A stretch of DNA of 64,000 nucleotides from Roseomonas sp. (GTDB lineage: Bacteria > Pseudomonadota > Alphaproteobacteria > Acetobacterales > Acetobacteraceae), in the NCBI GenBank assembly GCA_020249435.1, contig JADCFQ010000005.1, positions 124,001-188,000 on the forward strand, written 5' to 3'. A model generated the notes under the pieces. The model did no database searches. It was not told the DNA's origin and saw only the letters and a list, made by a program, of their open reading frames with translations. Below, one piece after another: positions 52,656 through 60,546 of the stretch (positions within the stretch are counted from its first letter, which is position 1; every line of letters begins with the position of its first letter). The position numbers were made by a program, and so were the translations under genes.

Positions 52656-53664
52656 TCCAAACCCGCGCGCAATCCGCCCAGACGCGGTTGCAGCTATCGC
52701 GGAAGCTCGGCAGCACCACCGCGGTCACGGCTTCACGCACGCGGCGTTCATCATCCGCCGGCGGTGTCACCACCTGCACATTGAATTTGCGCGTGGTGCA
52801 GGCTTCCTGGCCCTGGAAGCAGGCGAAAGCCTCGTTGCTCGCGCTACGCGCCAAATCCCACATCTGCTTTTCCAGATCAGCAAAAGCACGCGTCAATGCG
52901 GCCTGCTGTTCCGGGCTGAAGCGCCGCCACGCAGCCAGCGAGATGAAATGCCCCTGCACGCCCGAAGCCAACGACACCGGCAGGATGGTGCGGATAACTT
53001 CGCCCCAATTCGCGGTATAGGCTGAAGTGGCGGAGGTAATGCCGCATTCCACCGTGCCGCGCTGCAGCGCCTGATAGGTTTCAGAAAGCTGCAAGGTCAC
53101 AGGCGTGGCACCCAAGGATTGCAGCAGCGCCGACATGGTCGGCGTATAGGAACGCACTTTCAAGCCGCGCAAATCGCCCATGGAAGCGACCGGGCGATTG
53201 CAGAAAAACATCTGCGCGCCAAAGGGCCAGAGCGTCATGACCTTGGCGTTGAAACGCTCCTGCAAACGCCGATCAAGCGCTTCGCGCCCACCCGCAATCG
53301 CTTGCTGGGTTTCTTCCAGCGTGGTGGAAACGCCGATCAGGTCGAGCGAATCGATAAAGGGCTCATCGCGCGCGGTCTGGCCGATCAGCACGCTCATGAC
53401 ATCGAAAGTGCCATTGCGGAGGTGACGCAGCGCATCCGGCGCGGCGGCGCCCACTTGGTCCATCGGGTTGAAGGTGACAGCCAGATTGATGCCTGTCGCC
53501 TGCGACAGCCCGTTGAAGAAAGGCCGTTCAATGCCTTCGGTATGGCGGGAATTCGAGGTGAAATGCCCCGCGACACGAAGCTGAATCGGGCTTTGCGCCA
53601 GGGCTGGGGTGGCGGCGAGCACGGCGCCAAGGGCGGCGCCAAGCAGGGAAAGGGGGGTGCGCAT
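52615..53664 (-). CDS. TRAP transporter solute-binding protein (second system)
   Basis: Periplasmic DctP-type protein, 349 aa from ATG 53664, with the signal peptide MRTPLSLLGAALGAVLAATP cleaved at ALAQ. Family blocks are LRVAGHFTSNSRHTEGIERP, GTFDVMSVLIGQTARDEPFI, MGDLRGLKVRSYTPTMSALL (with the expected Arg) and ETYQALQRGTVECGITSATS. Four Cys occur in the last third, unusual for the family. It is divergent from the dctQM genes, with 153 bases between, rather than in one operon. Confidence 0.9.
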   Translation of the reverse strand: MRTPLSLLGAALGAVLAATPALAQSPIQLRVAGHFTSNSRHTEGIERPFFNGLSQATGINLAVTFNPMDQVGAAAPDALRHLRNGTFDVMSVLIGQTARDEPFIDSLDLIGVSTTLEETQQAIAGGREALDRRLQERFNAKVMTLWPFGAQMFFCNRPVASMGDLRGLKVRSYTPTMSALLQSLGATPVTLQLSETYQALQRGTVECGITSATSAYTANWGEVIRTILPVSLASGVQGHFISLAAWRRFSPEQQAALTRAFADLEKQMWDLARSASNEAFACFQGQEACTTRKFNVQVVTPPADDERRVREAVTAVVLPSFRDSCNRVWADCARVWNDSVGKARGYTIP

Positions 53665-53817
53665 CAAACTCTTCTCCCAAAAAGGTCGGCACAGATTTTG
53701 CGAACCCTGCCGCCGTGAGTGATATGTTTTGCCAGGTTGCTGTCTCTGTGCAACACGGCGTTCGATTTGCCAAGCAACCGGCGCGCCAAGGCGGGCCGAG
53801 AGGTATTGAACAAGGCC

Positions 53818-54429
53818 ATGCCGCCCATGACTCCGAAAGACCCAAACCCGGTCAGCCGCTTTTTTGGTCCGCCTGCCCGGTTTCTTGCCATTCTCTCGGG
53901 CTGGTGGCTGCTTGCGCTGTCCTTTCTGACGGTGGCTGAAATCCTGCTGCGCAAGTTCTTTTCCATCTCGCTGCAAGGGGTGGATGAGATCGGCGGCTAT
54001 ACCACGGCCATTGTCTCAGCCTTTGGCTTCGCCTGCGCGCTGACGGTTAAGGCACATACGCGCGTGGATTTCCTGTTGGGTCGCATGCCGGCAATGTTGC
54101 GCGCGGTCTTGAATGCGCTGTCCTATGGCTTGCTCGCAGCCATGGCGATTTATGGCGCTTGGCGCGGCTGGTCGGTGCTGGAAGAAAGCATTGAATTCCA
54201 GGCGCATGCCAATTCGCCACTGCAAACGCCGCTTTGGCTGCCGCAGGGCGCCTGGTTCATCGGGCTTGCGCTGTTTGCGCTTTGCGCCGGCGCCATGGCC
54301 GCCCACGCCTTTTGGCTGCTGCTGTCTGACCGGGCGAAGCTCAATCTGTTTTACGGGCCGCTCACACTGGATGAGGAGATTGAGGCCGAAATGGGCACCA
54401 TCCTGGAACGTGAGGGCAAGCAGCCATGA
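53818..54429 (+). CDS. dctQ: TRAP transporter small permease (second system)
   Basis: A 203-aa DctQ-like subunit from ATG 53818 (ATG 53827 also possible; the frame opens earlier at 53719 without support). Hydrophobic helices are near residues 23-43, 60-80, 95-117 and 137-160. The first helix runs into VAEILLRKFFSISLQGVDEI, which fits the family. The C-terminus is a charged tail, LTLDEEIEAEMGTILEREGK. It overlaps the large permease by ATGA. Confidence 0.88.
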   Translation: MPPMTPKDPNPVSRFFGPPARFLAILSGWWLLALSFLTVAEILLRKFFSISLQGVDEIGGYTTAIVSAFGFACALTVKAHTRVDFLLGRMPAMLRAVLNALSYGLLAAMAIYGAWRGWSVLEESIEFQAHANSPLQTPLWLPQGAWFIGLALFALCAGAMAAHAFWLLLSDRAKLNLFYGPLTLDEEIEAEMGTILEREGKQP

Positions 54430-55733
54430 TCGGCGTGACCGAAGCAAGCATCGGCTTTCTGCTGCTGATCGCCTTTTTGTTTCTGGGACTGCATGTGGCC
54501 GTCGCGATGTTCCTGATCGCGCTGCTGGGGGCGGCGCTGTATCTCGGCCCGCCTTTGGTCGCGGCCTTTGGCACACAGCTTTGGGGGGCGATGGAAGATT
54601 ACGTGCTGCTCTCCATCCCGCTTTATATTCTGCTGGGTGAGATTCTGGTGCGCTCGGGTTCAACGGATCGGCTTTATCGCTCGCTGGCGGATTGGCTGAA
54701 TATCCTGCCCGGCGGCTTGCTGCACACCAATATCGGCGCATCTGCCGTATTTTCCGCCGTATCCGGTTCTTCCGTTGCCACGGCAGCGACGATTTCAACC
54801 GTGGCACTGCCATCCTTTCGCAAGCGCCGCTATGATACGCGTCTGGTATTGGGGTCCATCGCCGCCGGTGCATCGCTTGGCAATCTGATTCCGCCTGGCA
54901 TTGCGCTGATTGTCTATGGCGCCATGACCAATACCTCGGTCGGGCAGCTTTACGCCGCTGCGGTCGTGCCAGGGATTGTGATGACGGTGCTCTTCATGGG
55001 CACCATCATTTTGATTGCGCTGGTGAAGCCTGATCTGGTGCGCCAGAAGGAAGTGGCCGATCCCTTGCGCGAGAGGCTGAAGCGGCTGGTGGATCTGATG
55101 CCGCCCTTGGTGATTTTCGGCATTATTATGGGTTCGATCTACACCGGCTGGGCGACGGTGACGGAAAGCGCGGCCCTTGCCGTGGTGGTGGCTTTGCCCA
55201 TCGCCGCAATTTACGGCAGGCTTTCCATTCGCATGCTGCATGAATGTTTTATCGCGACCGCCAATCTGACCGCGATGAGCCTGCTGATTCTGGCCGTTGC
55301 CTTTTATCTGAACTTTGTGATGGGGCTGCTTGGCGTAACACCCGCACTTGGTGCCTTTGCCACCAGCATTGGCGCAAGCCCGCTGGAACTGATTATCGCG
55401 CTCACGATCTTCTATTTGCTGCTCGGCATTTTCTTTGAAACCCTGCCCATGCTGGTCGGCACCGTGCCGGTGGTGTTTCCGGTGATTGTCGCTGCCGGCA
55501 TTGATCCGGTCTGGTTCGGTGTGTTCATCGTGCTGATGTGCGAAATCTCCCTGATCTCACCGCCTGTTGGCATGACGCTTTACGTCATTCAGGCAGTGCG
55601 GAGGGAAGGCACGATTGCCGAGGTTTTCCAAGGCACCGTGCCCTTTTTCATCGCCATGGTTGTGATGACCGCGCTGCTGATCGCCTTTCCGGAAATGGCG
55701 CTGTGGTTGCCGAGGATCAGCTTTGGGCCTTAG
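54426..55733 (+). CDS. dctM: TRAP transporter large permease (second system)
   Basis: A 435-aa DctM-like subunit. Motifs are DYVLLSIPLYILLGEILVRS, FSAVSGSSVATAATISTVAL, GAMTNTSVGQLYAAAVVPGI, GWATVTESAALAVVVALPI, and the C-terminal ISLISPPVGMTLYVIQAVRR. With the divergent solute-binding protein it makes a second full TRAP system. The sequence differs clearly from the 37435 copy, so the two likely have distinct ligands. The stop is about 70 bases before tsaB. Confidence 0.94.
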   Translation: MIGVTEASIGFLLLIAFLFLGLHVAVAMFLIALLGAALYLGPPLVAAFGTQLWGAMEDYVLLSIPLYILLGEILVRSGSTDRLYRSLADWLNILPGGLLHTNIGASAVFSAVSGSSVATAATISTVALPSFRKRRYDTRLVLGSIAAGASLGNLIPPGIALIVYGAMTNTSVGQLYAAAVVPGIVMTVLFMGTIILIALVKPDLVRQKEVADPLRERLKRLVDLMPPLVIFGIIMGSIYTGWATVTESAALAVVVALPIAAIYGRLSIRMLHECFIATANLTAMSLLILAVAFYLNFVMGLLGVTPALGAFATSIGASPLELIIALTIFYLLLGIFFETLPMLVGTVPVVFPVIVAAGIDPVWFGVFIVLMCEISLISPPVGMTLYVIQAVRREGTIAEVFQGTVPFFIAMVVMTALLIAFPEMALWLPRISFGP

Positions 55734-55805
55734 GACGCGATCTGGAAATCGGCAGCGCATCCTGCCATGAAGCGCGTATGAAACGTCACGCGAAAACTCC
55801 GGCGC

Positions 55806-56465
55806 ATGCTGATCCTCGCCCTTGAAGGCGCGCTCGCGCAGTGTTCCGCCGCACTTCTGCATGACGGTGCCGTGCTGGCCGCGGCCCTGCATGAGGTGCC
55901 GCGCGGCCACCCCGCTGCGCTGCCCAGCATGGCGCAGCAGGTCTTGGCGGAAGCCGGGGTCGCGCCTGAGGCGCTGGATGCCATTGCGGTTGGCATAGGG
56001 CCAGGCGGCTTCACAGGTTTGCGCACCGCCATTGCGCTTGCCGAAGGCTTGGCACAGGCGCTGGACAAACCCCTGATCGCGGCAACAACGGGGGAGGCCT
56101 TGGCCGCGCAAGTGCCGCAAGCCTCACGGGCAGATCAAGCGCTTTGGTGCGTGCTGGATCAACGCCAAGGCCGCGTGGTGCTGGAAATCTTCCCGCCCGG
56201 TGCCGCGCTGCCTGAAGCACCCGTGATCCTGCGGCTGACCGACCTGCCCAATCCAGATGGACCCGTCTTGCTTGTGGGTAATGCGGCGCCGGCGGCGGCA
56301 GAGATGCTGCGGGCGCGCGGGGCTGTGGCGGATGCTTACCCCAAGGCCACCCCCTCGGCCGAGGCGGTAGCGCGCGTGGCCGGGGAAAGGCTTGCGGGCA
56401 AACTACCCCTGCGCAGTACAGCCCCGCTTTACGCCGAACCGCCCGCCACCACGAAACCGGATTAG
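55806..56465 (+). CDS. tsaB: tRNA threonylcarbamoyladenosine biosynthesis protein TsaB
   Basis: Partner of TsaD/TsaE in t6A37 formation, 219 aa. The N-terminus MLILALEGALAQCSAALLHD is a TsaB-like ASKHA fold. The signature GIGPGGFTGLRTAIALAEGL is at about residues 63-82. TsaB lacks the metal-binding His pair of TsaD, and none is present here. It is followed by rimI, a common alphaproteobacterial pair, with a 115-base gap. Confidence 0.92.
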   Translation: MLILALEGALAQCSAALLHDGAVLAAALHEVPRGHPAALPSMAQQVLAEAGVAPEALDAIAVGIGPGGFTGLRTAIALAEGLAQALDKPLIAATTGEALAAQVPQASRADQALWCVLDQRQGRVVLEIFPPGAALPEAPVILRLTDLPNPDGPVLLVGNAAPAAAEMLRARGAVADAYPKATPSAEAVARVAGERLAGKLPLRSTAPLYAEPPATTKPD

Positions 56466-56484
56466 TCATGCTGTTCATGCTGAT

Positions 56485-56503
56485 CTTTCCGGGCCCCGGA
56501 AAG
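56485..56503. promoter_or_regulatory. Near-perfect palindrome between tsaB and rimI
   Basis: CTTTCCGGG C CCCGGAAAG is a 9-bp inverted repeat about a single central base. As RNA it would need a forced loop, so a protein-binding site is as likely as a hairpin. Confidence 0.35.
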
Positions 56504-56543
56504 CGCCCGCGCTCCACTACCCATAAATTTGGCGAGCCCAACC

Positions 56544-56572
56544 GCGCTGCTGCCACGGACCGACAGCAGCGC
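56544..56572 (+). promoter_or_regulatory. Hairpin just before rimI
   Basis: A perfect 9-bp stem GCGCTGCTG / CAGCAGCGC with an 11-base loop ends 8 bases before the rimI ATG at 56581. It could hide the ribosome-binding region. No T-run follows, so it is not a typical terminator. Confidence 0.4.
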
Positions 56573-56580
56573 TCAAGCGA

Positions 56581-57051
56581 ATGGCGCGCATGGCAGCGCT
56601 GATCAAGGCCGTTGGCGCTGAAGCGGCGCCCCTGCTTGCGGAAATCCATGCCGAGGCCTTCACCCCTGATGAGGCTTGGGGGGAGAATGCCATCGCCCTG
56701 ATGCTCGGGCTTTCTGGACATTTCGGCCTGCTGGCCATCAACGCGGATCAGCCGCTTGGCTTCGCACTCGGCCGGGCGCAGGCGGGGGAGGCTGAAATCC
56801 TGACCATCGCGGTCCGGCCAGGGGTACGGCGGCAGGGCATTGGGCGCCTTTTATTGCGCGCGTTGATGACCGAGGCCGCCCAGCGTGGCGCGGCGGAACT
56901 CTTCCTGGAGGTTGCAGAACCGAACGCGATTGCACTTGCGCTTTATACATCTTTTGGTGCGCGGCAGGTTGGACGCCGACCGCGTTATTATGCTGATGGT
57001 ACGGCTGCGCTCATCTTGCGAATTGATCTTGCCGATAGTGTAAAAATTTGA
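56581..57051 (+). CDS. rimI: GNAT acetyltransferase (ribosomal protein S18-alanine acetyltransferase RimI-like)
   Basis: A 156-aa GNAT from ATG 56581 (ATG 56590 also possible). The acetyl-CoA binding motif is VRPGVRRQGIGRLLLRALMT (R/Q-x-x-G-x-G/A form). The catalytic-core strand ends ELFLEVAEPNAIALALYTSF, with YTSFGARQVGRRPRYYADG as in RimI. In homologues RimI acetylates the N-terminus of S18 and sometimes other proteins. The position after tsaB supports the assignment. Confidence 0.85.
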   Translation: MARMAALIKAVGAEAAPLLAEIHAEAFTPDEAWGENAIALMLGLSGHFGLLAINADQPLGFALGRAQAGEAEILTIAVRPGVRRQGIGRLLLRALMTEAAQRGAAELFLEVAEPNAIALALYTSFGARQVGRRPRYYADGTAALILRIDLADSVKI

Positions 57052-57078
57052 GTCTTGCCCGGGCGAACACAAGAAACA

Positions 57079-57336
57079 TCAACCGCGGCGGAGCAGAATA
57101 ATGGATTCGCCATTTTCAAGGTCGCTGATGCTGACCACCTCATGCCCCTGTTCCTGAGCTGTCAGCGGCACGTTGCGGCGTGGTTCCGCCCCACGCAGCC
57201 TAATTTCCAAAATCTGCCCGGATTTCATTTGGTCCAGTGCCAGGCGCACGAGAACAAAAGTCATCGGGCAGGTTTCCGATGAGATATCAATCTGGTGATC
57301 CGGGGTGGCGCGCGTAGCAATAGTTGCGGGCGGCAT
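57079..57336 (-). CDS. TusA-like sulfur-transfer protein
   Basis: An 85-aa sulfurtransferase-fold protein (GTG one codon before ATG 57336 is also possible; AGAGGA lies 8 bases before the ATG). The TusA-type Cys-Pro motif is present in SSETCPMTFVLVRLALDQMK; residues after it are those of many alphaproteobacterial members. The usual CP-x-P becomes CPMT. The protein should carry a persulfide for sulfur relay, for instance in cofactor or tRNA thiolation, but a partner is not visible. It is convergent with rimI. Confidence 0.85.
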   Translation of the reverse strand: MPPATIATRATPDHQIDISSETCPMTFVLVRLALDQMKSGQILEIRLRGAEPRRNVPLTAQEQGHEVVSISDLENGESIILLRRG

Positions 57337-57383
57337 CACAAATTCCTCTTTTGGGATGTGCCAGCCTATCCGACACCCCGAAA

Positions 57384-57424
57384 TTGACGTGTAAATCTCT
57401 ACTTGCTTTTCTTGCCCAAGAAAA
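57384..57424 (+). promoter_or_regulatory. mucR promoter region with palindrome
   Basis: A perfect palindrome TTTTCTTG CC CAAGAAAA (57407-57424) lies 34 bases before the mucR ATG. A TTGACG hexamer (57384-57389) is 17 bases before its left edge, so the palindrome would cover the -10 site. This suggests a repressor operator, perhaps for MucR itself, as MucR/Ros proteins often autoregulate through AT-rich sites. Confidence 0.5.
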
Positions 57425-57458
57425 CTAGAAAAACACCAAAATATCCGAGGAAAATCCC

Positions 57459-57884
57459 ATGTCCGAAATCAAGTCTGCCTCCAATATCCTGGCTCTCACC
57501 GCGCAAATTGTCTCAGCGCATGTGGCACATAATGCCGTTGCGGCTTCTGCCCTGCCGAGCTTGATTCAGGAAGTCCACCGGACATTGTCCACCATTGAAA
57601 GCGTCCCGGCACCAGCATCGCAACGCCCAGATCCGGCGGTACCGATCGCCAAATCAGTGACACCGGAATTCATCATTTGCCTGGAAGACGGCAAGAAGAT
57701 GAAAATGCTAAAGCGCCATTTGAGAACCTCATTCAATATGACACCCGAACAATATCGCGAACGCTGGGGTTTGCCGCTGGACTACCCCATGGTGGCGCCG
57801 CGATACGCCAAGCAACGCTCTTCCCTCGCCAAAAAGATCGGCCTGGGCACCAAGCCCCGGAAACGTCGCGGCGCTTCGGCTTGA
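57459..57884 (+). CDS. mucR: MucR/Ros-family transcriptional regulator
   Basis: A 141-aa regulator. The N-terminal helical oligomerisation part begins SASNILALTAQIVSAHVAHN. The DNA-binding core is FIICLEDGKKMKMLKRHLRT followed by SFNMTPEQYRERWGLPLDYP. In zinc-finger members Cys-x2-Cys precedes two His; here only the first Cys (CLED) and the His of KRHL are visible, a common MucR variant. The C-terminus is basic (KKIGLGTKPRKRRG). Homologues control exopolysaccharide, motility and cell-cycle genes. The promoter holds a perfect palindrome. Confidence 0.92.
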   Translation: MSEIKSASNILALTAQIVSAHVAHNAVAASALPSLIQEVHRTLSTIESVPAPASQRPDPAVPIAKSVTPEFIICLEDGKKMKMLKRHLRTSFNMTPEQYRERWGLPLDYPMVAPRYAKQRSSLAKKIGLGTKPRKRRGASA

Positions 57885-57984
57885 CCGGCTGATTTGGCGA
57901 TCAGGCGATTTATCCTGTAATCTGGCGTGCGGTTGTTGACCCTGGGGCTTTCCCGGAATGGGGCCGCCCTGGGACGGGATGCTG

Positions 57985-58809
57985 ATGCCGATCAACATAG
58001 ACAAAGCGACCTCGCCCGAAGCGGGCTTTGAGGAATTGCGCGCCGGCAATCTCGGCGTGCGCCTTGCTGTCAGCGCCGAGGAATTGGATGCCGTTCAAGC
58101 GCTGCGCTTTCGCGTTTTCTATCAGGAAATGGGGGCCCGCGCGGACGCCGCCACCGCTGCCAGCCATCGTGACCGCGATGATTTTGACGCCGTGGCGGAT
58201 CATTTGCTCGTGGTGGATCATGACCGGGGCGAAGGCCCGGAATCGGTCGTTGGCACCTATCGCCTGATCCGGCGGGAGGGCGCGGCAAAGCTCGGGCGCT
58301 GGTATTCTGAAAGCGAATATGATGTCTCTCGCCTGATTGCCTATCCGGCGCCGGTGCTGGAATTGGGTCGGTCTTGCGTGGATGGCGCCTATCGCAGCCG
58401 CGGCACGCTGCAATTATTGTGGGACGGCATCGCGGCCTATGTCTTTCGCCATGATATTGCGCTGATGTTTGGCTGCGCTTCCCTGCCCGGCACGAATTTG
58501 GATGCGCTGGCCGATCAACTGACCTATCTGCACGCCTTCCACTTGGCGCCCGAGGAACTGCGCCCACGCGCGCTACCCGCGCGCTTTGTGGAGATGCGGC
58601 GAAAGGACCCAGCCAGCATTGACAAGCGCGCCACGCTTGCGGGCTTGCCACCTTTGGTGAAGGGTTATCTGCGGCTTGGAGGTTTTGTTGGCGATGGCGC
58701 GGTGCTTGATGAACAGTTCAACACCACCGATGTCTCAGTGGTGGTAAAGACCGATCTGGTCACCCAGAAATACCGCAAGCATTACGAGCGTAAGCACGCT
58801 GATCGATGA
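57985..58809 (+). CDS. olsB: L-ornithine N-acyltransferase OlsB-like (ornithine-lipid synthesis)
   Basis: GNAT-fold acyltransferase of the OlsB type, 274 aa from ATG 57985 (GGGACGGG 8 bases upstream; the frame runs open to 57958). Typical motifs are VQALRFRVFYQEMGARADAA, DRDDFDAVADHLLVVDHD, GTYRLIRREGA, and LELGRSCVDGAYRSRGTLQL with MFGCASLPGTNLDAL. The first step of ornithine-lipid synthesis, 3-hydroxyacyl transfer to ornithine, is the known activity. The olsA partner that would complete the lipid is not in the window. The gene ends in a strong hairpin shared with flgH. Confidence 0.85.
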   Translation: MPINIDKATSPEAGFEELRAGNLGVRLAVSAEELDAVQALRFRVFYQEMGARADAATAASHRDRDDFDAVADHLLVVDHDRGEGPESVVGTYRLIRREGAAKLGRWYSESEYDVSRLIAYPAPVLELGRSCVDGAYRSRGTLQLLWDGIAAYVFRHDIALMFGCASLPGTNLDALADQLTYLHAFHLAPEELRPRALPARFVEMRRKDPASIDKRATLAGLPPLVKGYLRLGGFVGDGAVLDEQFNTTDVSVVVKTDLVTQKYRKHYERKHADR

Positions 58810-58815
58810 GCATAA

Positions 58816-58843
58816 GGCGTGATCCTGCGAAAAGGATCACGCC
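58816..58843. terminator. Bidirectional hairpin terminator between olsB and flgH
   Basis: A perfect 11-bp stem GGCGTGATCCT / AGGATCACGCC with a GCGAAA loop lies between convergent stops. There is no clear T-run. It shares its TGATCC/GGATCA core with hairpins at 12198, 12739 and 30039. Confidence 0.75.
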
Positions 58844-58852
58844 ATCACAAGA

Positions 58853-59590
58853 TCAGAATGGCAGCAGAATATCCATCAATTCCTGCCCATAGCGCGGGCG
58901 CTGCACATCGCTGATCGTGCCCCGCCCACCATAGGCAATGCGCGCTTCCGCAAGCCGATCATGCCGCACGGTATTGTCGGACCCGATATCCTGCGGGCGA
59001 ATGATCCCACCCACCTGCAAATCGCGCAATTCCTGATTGACCCGCACCTGCTGGCGCCCGACCACCACCAGATTGCCATTGGGCAGCACCTGCGAAACCG
59101 TGGCAGCAACGCGCAGATTGATCTGTTCCGAACGCTTGAGCGTACCCGCCCCTGTCACATCACTGGCCGAACTTGCGGATACCGCCTTGGAAGGATCAAA
59201 GCCGGAGGGAAAAAGCCGGCCAAAGGATGACTCAAGGCCAAGCAGATTGGGGATCCCCATGCTTTCGCTATTGTCGCGATTGCGCTTGGTGGAATTCTCC
59301 ATATCCGCCTCGTCTTGGATGGACACCAAAACGGTTACCAGATCACCGACAGACGCTGCACGCTGATCCCGCAGGAAGGTCCTGCTGCCCTGACGCCATA
59401 GGCTGTTGTTTTGCAAAGGCGGATCGCCCGGATTGGGCATTGGCATCGTCACCGGCCGCCAGCGCGGATCGGAGGTCGGGTTTTCGATCGCAGCCATTTC
59501 CGGACCCTGTCCAATGCGCGAAAGCCGTTCCGCAGCGCTACAGGCGGAAAGGCTAACTGCTGCAAGCAAAAGAATGGGAAGGCGCATCAT
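58853..59590 (-). CDS. flgH: Flagellar basal body L-ring protein FlgH
   Basis: Outer-membrane lipoprotein ring of the flagellum, 245 aa. I start at ATG 59590, which overlaps the flgA stop (TGATG); a TTG one codon earlier is less likely. Lipobox LSAC follows the signal MMRLPILLLAAVSLSAC. FlgH features are NNSLWRQGSRTFLRDQRAAS and VGDLVTVLVSIQDEADMENS, with the C-terminal LRDLQVGGIIRPQDIGSDNT. Last gene of the flgF-flgG-flgA-flgH series. Confidence 0.96.
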   Translation of the reverse strand: MMRLPILLLAAVSLSACSAAERLSRIGQGPEMAAIENPTSDPRWRPVTMPMPNPGDPPLQNNSLWRQGSRTFLRDQRAASVGDLVTVLVSIQDEADMENSTKRNRDNSESMGIPNLLGLESSFGRLFPSGFDPSKAVSASSASDVTGAGTLKRSEQINLRVAATVSQVLPNGNLVVVGRQQVRVNQELRDLQVGGIIRPQDIGSDNTVRHDRLAEARIAYGGRGTISDVQRPRYGQELMDILLPF

Positions 59591-60546
59591 CAACTCCTTT
59601 CCGCCGAGCGGAGCGGACCCGCACCAAGGCTCACCCGCACGCGGCCTGGTCCAATCGCTTCAGCCTCCACCACATTGCGGGAGGCGAGGTTCATCACATT
59701 GAGCCGACCGCCACGCGGCGCGGCTTCCAGGGCGCGGCCCTGGGTGGTCAGGGAAAGCCCGGGGCCCTCCACGATCATCGTCACGGTCTCATTCTTGGCG
59801 ATGATATGCGGCACCATCAGATCCACGCCCATGAAGGGCAAATCGGTACCGACTGGGCGACGCAATTGCATCCCCACAACATCTTCCAAGCGCTGCGCCG
59901 TACCCGGGCGTACGCGTTCGGCACGCAGTTGCACCAGCTTGGCGTCTTCGGGCTTCACCACCTCACCCACGGCGAGTCGGCGCGTAGAGACAACAGCTGA
60001 CGCGGTTGCAATGGCGCGCCCTGCGACACGCATGCGAATGCTCGGTACGCCATCGGCCATGACAATCAAGGTTGCCGCAAAACGATTGGAAGCGGATTCG
60101 TAATTGCCGCCCTCGGCGGACAGACGCGGTATCGCGTTCAGCGGCAGCATGGGCGGCGTGAAGGCGGAAAGCTCCAGCTCAGCATCCGCAGGCAGGCCAA
60201 GCCCCAAAAGCTCCGCGCGCAGTACCTCAAGCGCCGCTTCACGGGACAGCGCGCGGCCTGGGCGTTCAATGACGCTGCGTTCGGCGCCAGAAGTCGGGTG
60301 CCAATCAACACTGAAGCGGCGCGCAATCCCTGCAAGCTGAGAGGCTTCAATGACAAAGCGCTGACCCGGATTGGGCGAAGCGCCCACCACCACATCACCC
60401 TTCGACGTACCCTCAAAAATATCGGAGACGCGAATCACCTGATCCTCAACCAGGCTATGGGACCGAAGTACCACCGCCTGAGCGCGCGCCTTTCCAGGCC
60501 GCACGAGCAACCCGGCAGGCAGCAGAAGGAAGAAGCGCCTATCCAT
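59590..60546 (-). CDS. flgA: Flagellar basal body P-ring chaperone FlgA
   Basis: Periplasmic assembly factor for the P-ring, 318 aa, with the signal peptide MDRRFFLLLPAGLLVRPGKA cleaved near RAQA. The C-terminal SAF/FlgA domain includes STRRLAVGEVVKPEDAKLVQ, QRLEDVVGMQLRRPVGTDLP and MVPHIIAKNETVTMIVEGPG. The N-terminal half is longer than in E. coli, as in other alphaproteobacteria. Its start overlaps the flgG stop (TGATG), and its stop overlaps flgH. Confidence 0.95.
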   Translation of the reverse strand: MDRRFFLLLPAGLLVRPGKARAQAVVLRSHSLVEDQVIRVSDIFEGTSKGDVVVGASPNPGQRFVIEASQLAGIARRFSVDWHPTSGAERSVIERPGRALSREAALEVLRAELLGLGLPADAELELSAFTPPMLPLNAIPRLSAEGGNYESASNRFAATLIVMADGVPSIRMRVAGRAIATASAVVSTRRLAVGEVVKPEDAKLVQLRAERVRPGTAQRLEDVVGMQLRRPVGTDLPFMGVDLMVPHIIAKNETVTMIVEGPGLSLTTQGRALEAAPRGGRLNVMNLASRNVVEAEAIGPGRVRVSLGAGPLRSAERS

